Assembly (NCBI GenBank): GCA_019044685.2
Contig: JAGTXX020000011.1
Coordinates: forward strand, 2,232,001-2,296,000
Direction of reading: 5' to 3'
DNA from: Nannochloris sp. 'desiccata'
Lineage: Eukaryota; Chlorophyta; Trebouxiophyceae; Chlorellales; Chlorellaceae
DNA length: 64,000 nt
The position numbers were made by a program, and so were the translations under genes. Each line of letters begins with the position of its first letter. Position 1 is the first letter of the stretch. Positions 63,267 to 64,000 of the stretch are shown piece after piece. The notes beneath the pieces are model-generated. The model was not told where the DNA came from and did no database searches. It was given only the letters and a program-made list of their open reading frames with translations.

Positions 63267-64000
63267 ATGTTGCCGTTGCAATTACTCAGTGATAGCGAGG
63301 GTTGTTTCGCTGGCGCGAATCCAACCATCGAGAGATATTTCCATGACTGTGTCTACGATACTCGAGACCTGATTGGTTTCTACTTTGGCCTAATGAGTAT
63401 ATCCTGTTGGGTGGTCGCCCAAGTTCCACAATTAATCACTAATTATCACCGACAATCAGCAGAAGCACTCTCTCCTTTCTTCCTCGCACAATGGCTTCTC
63501 GGCGACACGTGCAACCTCCTGGGCGCTCTATTGAAAGGAGATCAACCTGAAACTGTTATTCTGACTGCACAATATTTCATTTGCATGGATGTAGTGCTAT
63601 TAGTACAGTACTTGTACTACACAGCGGTTTCAAGACGGCTAGAAAGGACGTATGCACTCGCTGCACGACGGCATCACCGATACCACGGCCACCATGGGCA
63701 TGGGCATCATCATGGCCATCATAGACACCATAGTAATAGACACCAACAGCTTGGGAGTGGTAGCCGGGATGGGCTATCAAATAGCACTAGTGGAGGGGTG
63801 AGGGCGGCAATTGAAGATGGGAATATAGATAGCGAAATAGAGAGCAGCAGTGGTATCACAGCTGTGAGTATGCTGCAAAGTACTGGTGACGTAGAACATA
63901 CTGGTATTAGTAGCGAAAGAAGACCAAAGGTTGTTGCCGCTGCTGCGGCGGTGGTTACAGGCGTTACTACGATAGCAGGCTCTCTTGCCATTTTTATTTC
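63267..64000 (+). CDS. PQ-loop repeat transporter (PQLC2/YPQ type), 5' part
   Basis: Open from the ATG to the window edge, 244 codons, no stop; 3' end missing. The first PQ-loop motif is seen as ISCWVVAQVPQLITNY. Then WLLGDTCNLLGALLKG and the span MDVVLLVQYLYY follow, the order seen in lysosomal/vacuolar PQ-loop exporters of basic amino acids (PQLC2, yeast Ypq1). A His-rich loop (HGHHGHGHHHGHH) follows the third or fourth span and is unusual for the family. The second PQ-loop is expected beyond the edge. Confidence 0.85.
   Translation, partial: MLPLQLLSDSEGCFAGANPTIERYFHDCVYDTRDLIGFYFGLMSISCWVVAQVPQLITNYHRQSAEALSPFFLAQWLLGDTCNLLGALLKGDQPETVILTAQYFICMDVVLLVQYLYYTAVSRRLERTYALAARRHHRYHGHHGHGHHHGHHRHHSNRHQQLGSGSRDGLSNSTSGGVRAAIEDGNIDSEIESSSGITAVSMLQSTGDVEHTGISSERRPKVVAAAAAVVTGVTTIAGSLAIFI

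Noticed and set aside
1..64000. CRISPR arrays, bacterial operons or a prophage
   Set aside because: Spliceosomal introns, eukaryotic families and spaced single-gene units throughout; no repeat-spacer pattern was seen.

Overview
The window is nuclear DNA of a compact, AT-rich, intron-containing eukaryote, most probably a green alga (Chlorophyta). The best single clue is the partial gene at the left edge. It encodes the conserved C-terminus of PetM, the small cytochrome b6f subunit, in spliceosomal-intron form. PetM is nuclear in green algae and plants but plastid-encoded in red algae. A LUX/ROC15-type GARP transcription factor, a MATE carrier and an amine oxidoreductase with organelle-type leaders, and a large set of housekeeping eukaryotic genes fit this. 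Genus cannot be told from the window. Introns are mostly 76-250 nt, GT-AG, with two GC-AG cases; many genes have none.

Layout. 1-235: 3' end of petM. 1080-2916 (-): a degenerate retroelement with a Penelope-like reverse transcriptase. 3099-5944 (+): an orphan secreted Cys protein and a carboxymuconolactone decarboxylase-like protein. 6719-9738 (-): an orphan four-exon gene and a peroxisomal SCP2 protein. 10018-13291 (+): a 1010-residue chromatin protein with a CENP-C-like motif, a small CxxC cluster and a SANT domain, a candidate KNL2/M18BP1. 13516-13952 (-): a small secreted protein. 14166-16928 (+): a sucrase/ferredoxin-like protein and a COG0523 zinc metallochaperone GTPase. 17041-20890 (-): two diverged F-box/LRR-like genes. 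21267-23777 (-): an ABCG half transporter. 24113-25754 (+): two hydrophilic proteins sharing a PGTxEH motif. 26106-29559 (-): the SPB1 rRNA methyltransferase. 30029-31370 (-): UDP-glucose 4-epimerase. 32237-33895 (-): the GARP factor. 34341-35825 (+): a glycosyltransferase-like secretory protein. 36192-37109 (-): a phytanoyl-CoA dioxygenase-like enzyme. 37549-40440 (+): SART3/Prp24-like. 41006-43020 (-): a kinase-less LRR receptor-like protein. 43242-44472 (+): a GPI-type fasciclin protein. 44889-45542 (-): dihydroneopterin aldolase. 45855-47333 (+): a renalase-like oxidoreductase. 47530-50303 (-): mitochondrial aconitase. 50734-52065 (+): NDUFA9. 52236-53627 (-): COP9 signalosome subunit 2. 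54063-55736 (+): MATE carrier. 56039-58771 (-): TBCCD1-like. 59624-60560 (+): NAA40 histone acetyltransferase. 60690-61197 (-): SPT4. 61557-62407 (+): an orphan. 63267-end (+): PQ-loop transporter, cut by the window edge.

The genes do not form one pathway; this is ordinary dispersed eukaryotic gene order, with many convergent and divergent pairs. Functional groups are respiration (aconitase, NDUFA9), RNA biology (SPB1, SART3), chromatin and transcription (KNL2-like, NAA40, SPT4, GARP), ubiquitin control (two F-box proteins, CSN2), and wall or surface proteins (fasciclin, LRR protein, glycosyltransferase-like, orphan secreted proteins). No tRNA, rRNA or CRISPR array was found. All exon boundaries were read by eye from splice signals, frame and family conservation and have no transcript support. 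Three introns (in NDUFA9, CSN2 and TBCCD1) are multiples of three without in-frame stops, so a naive ORF caller would read through them.
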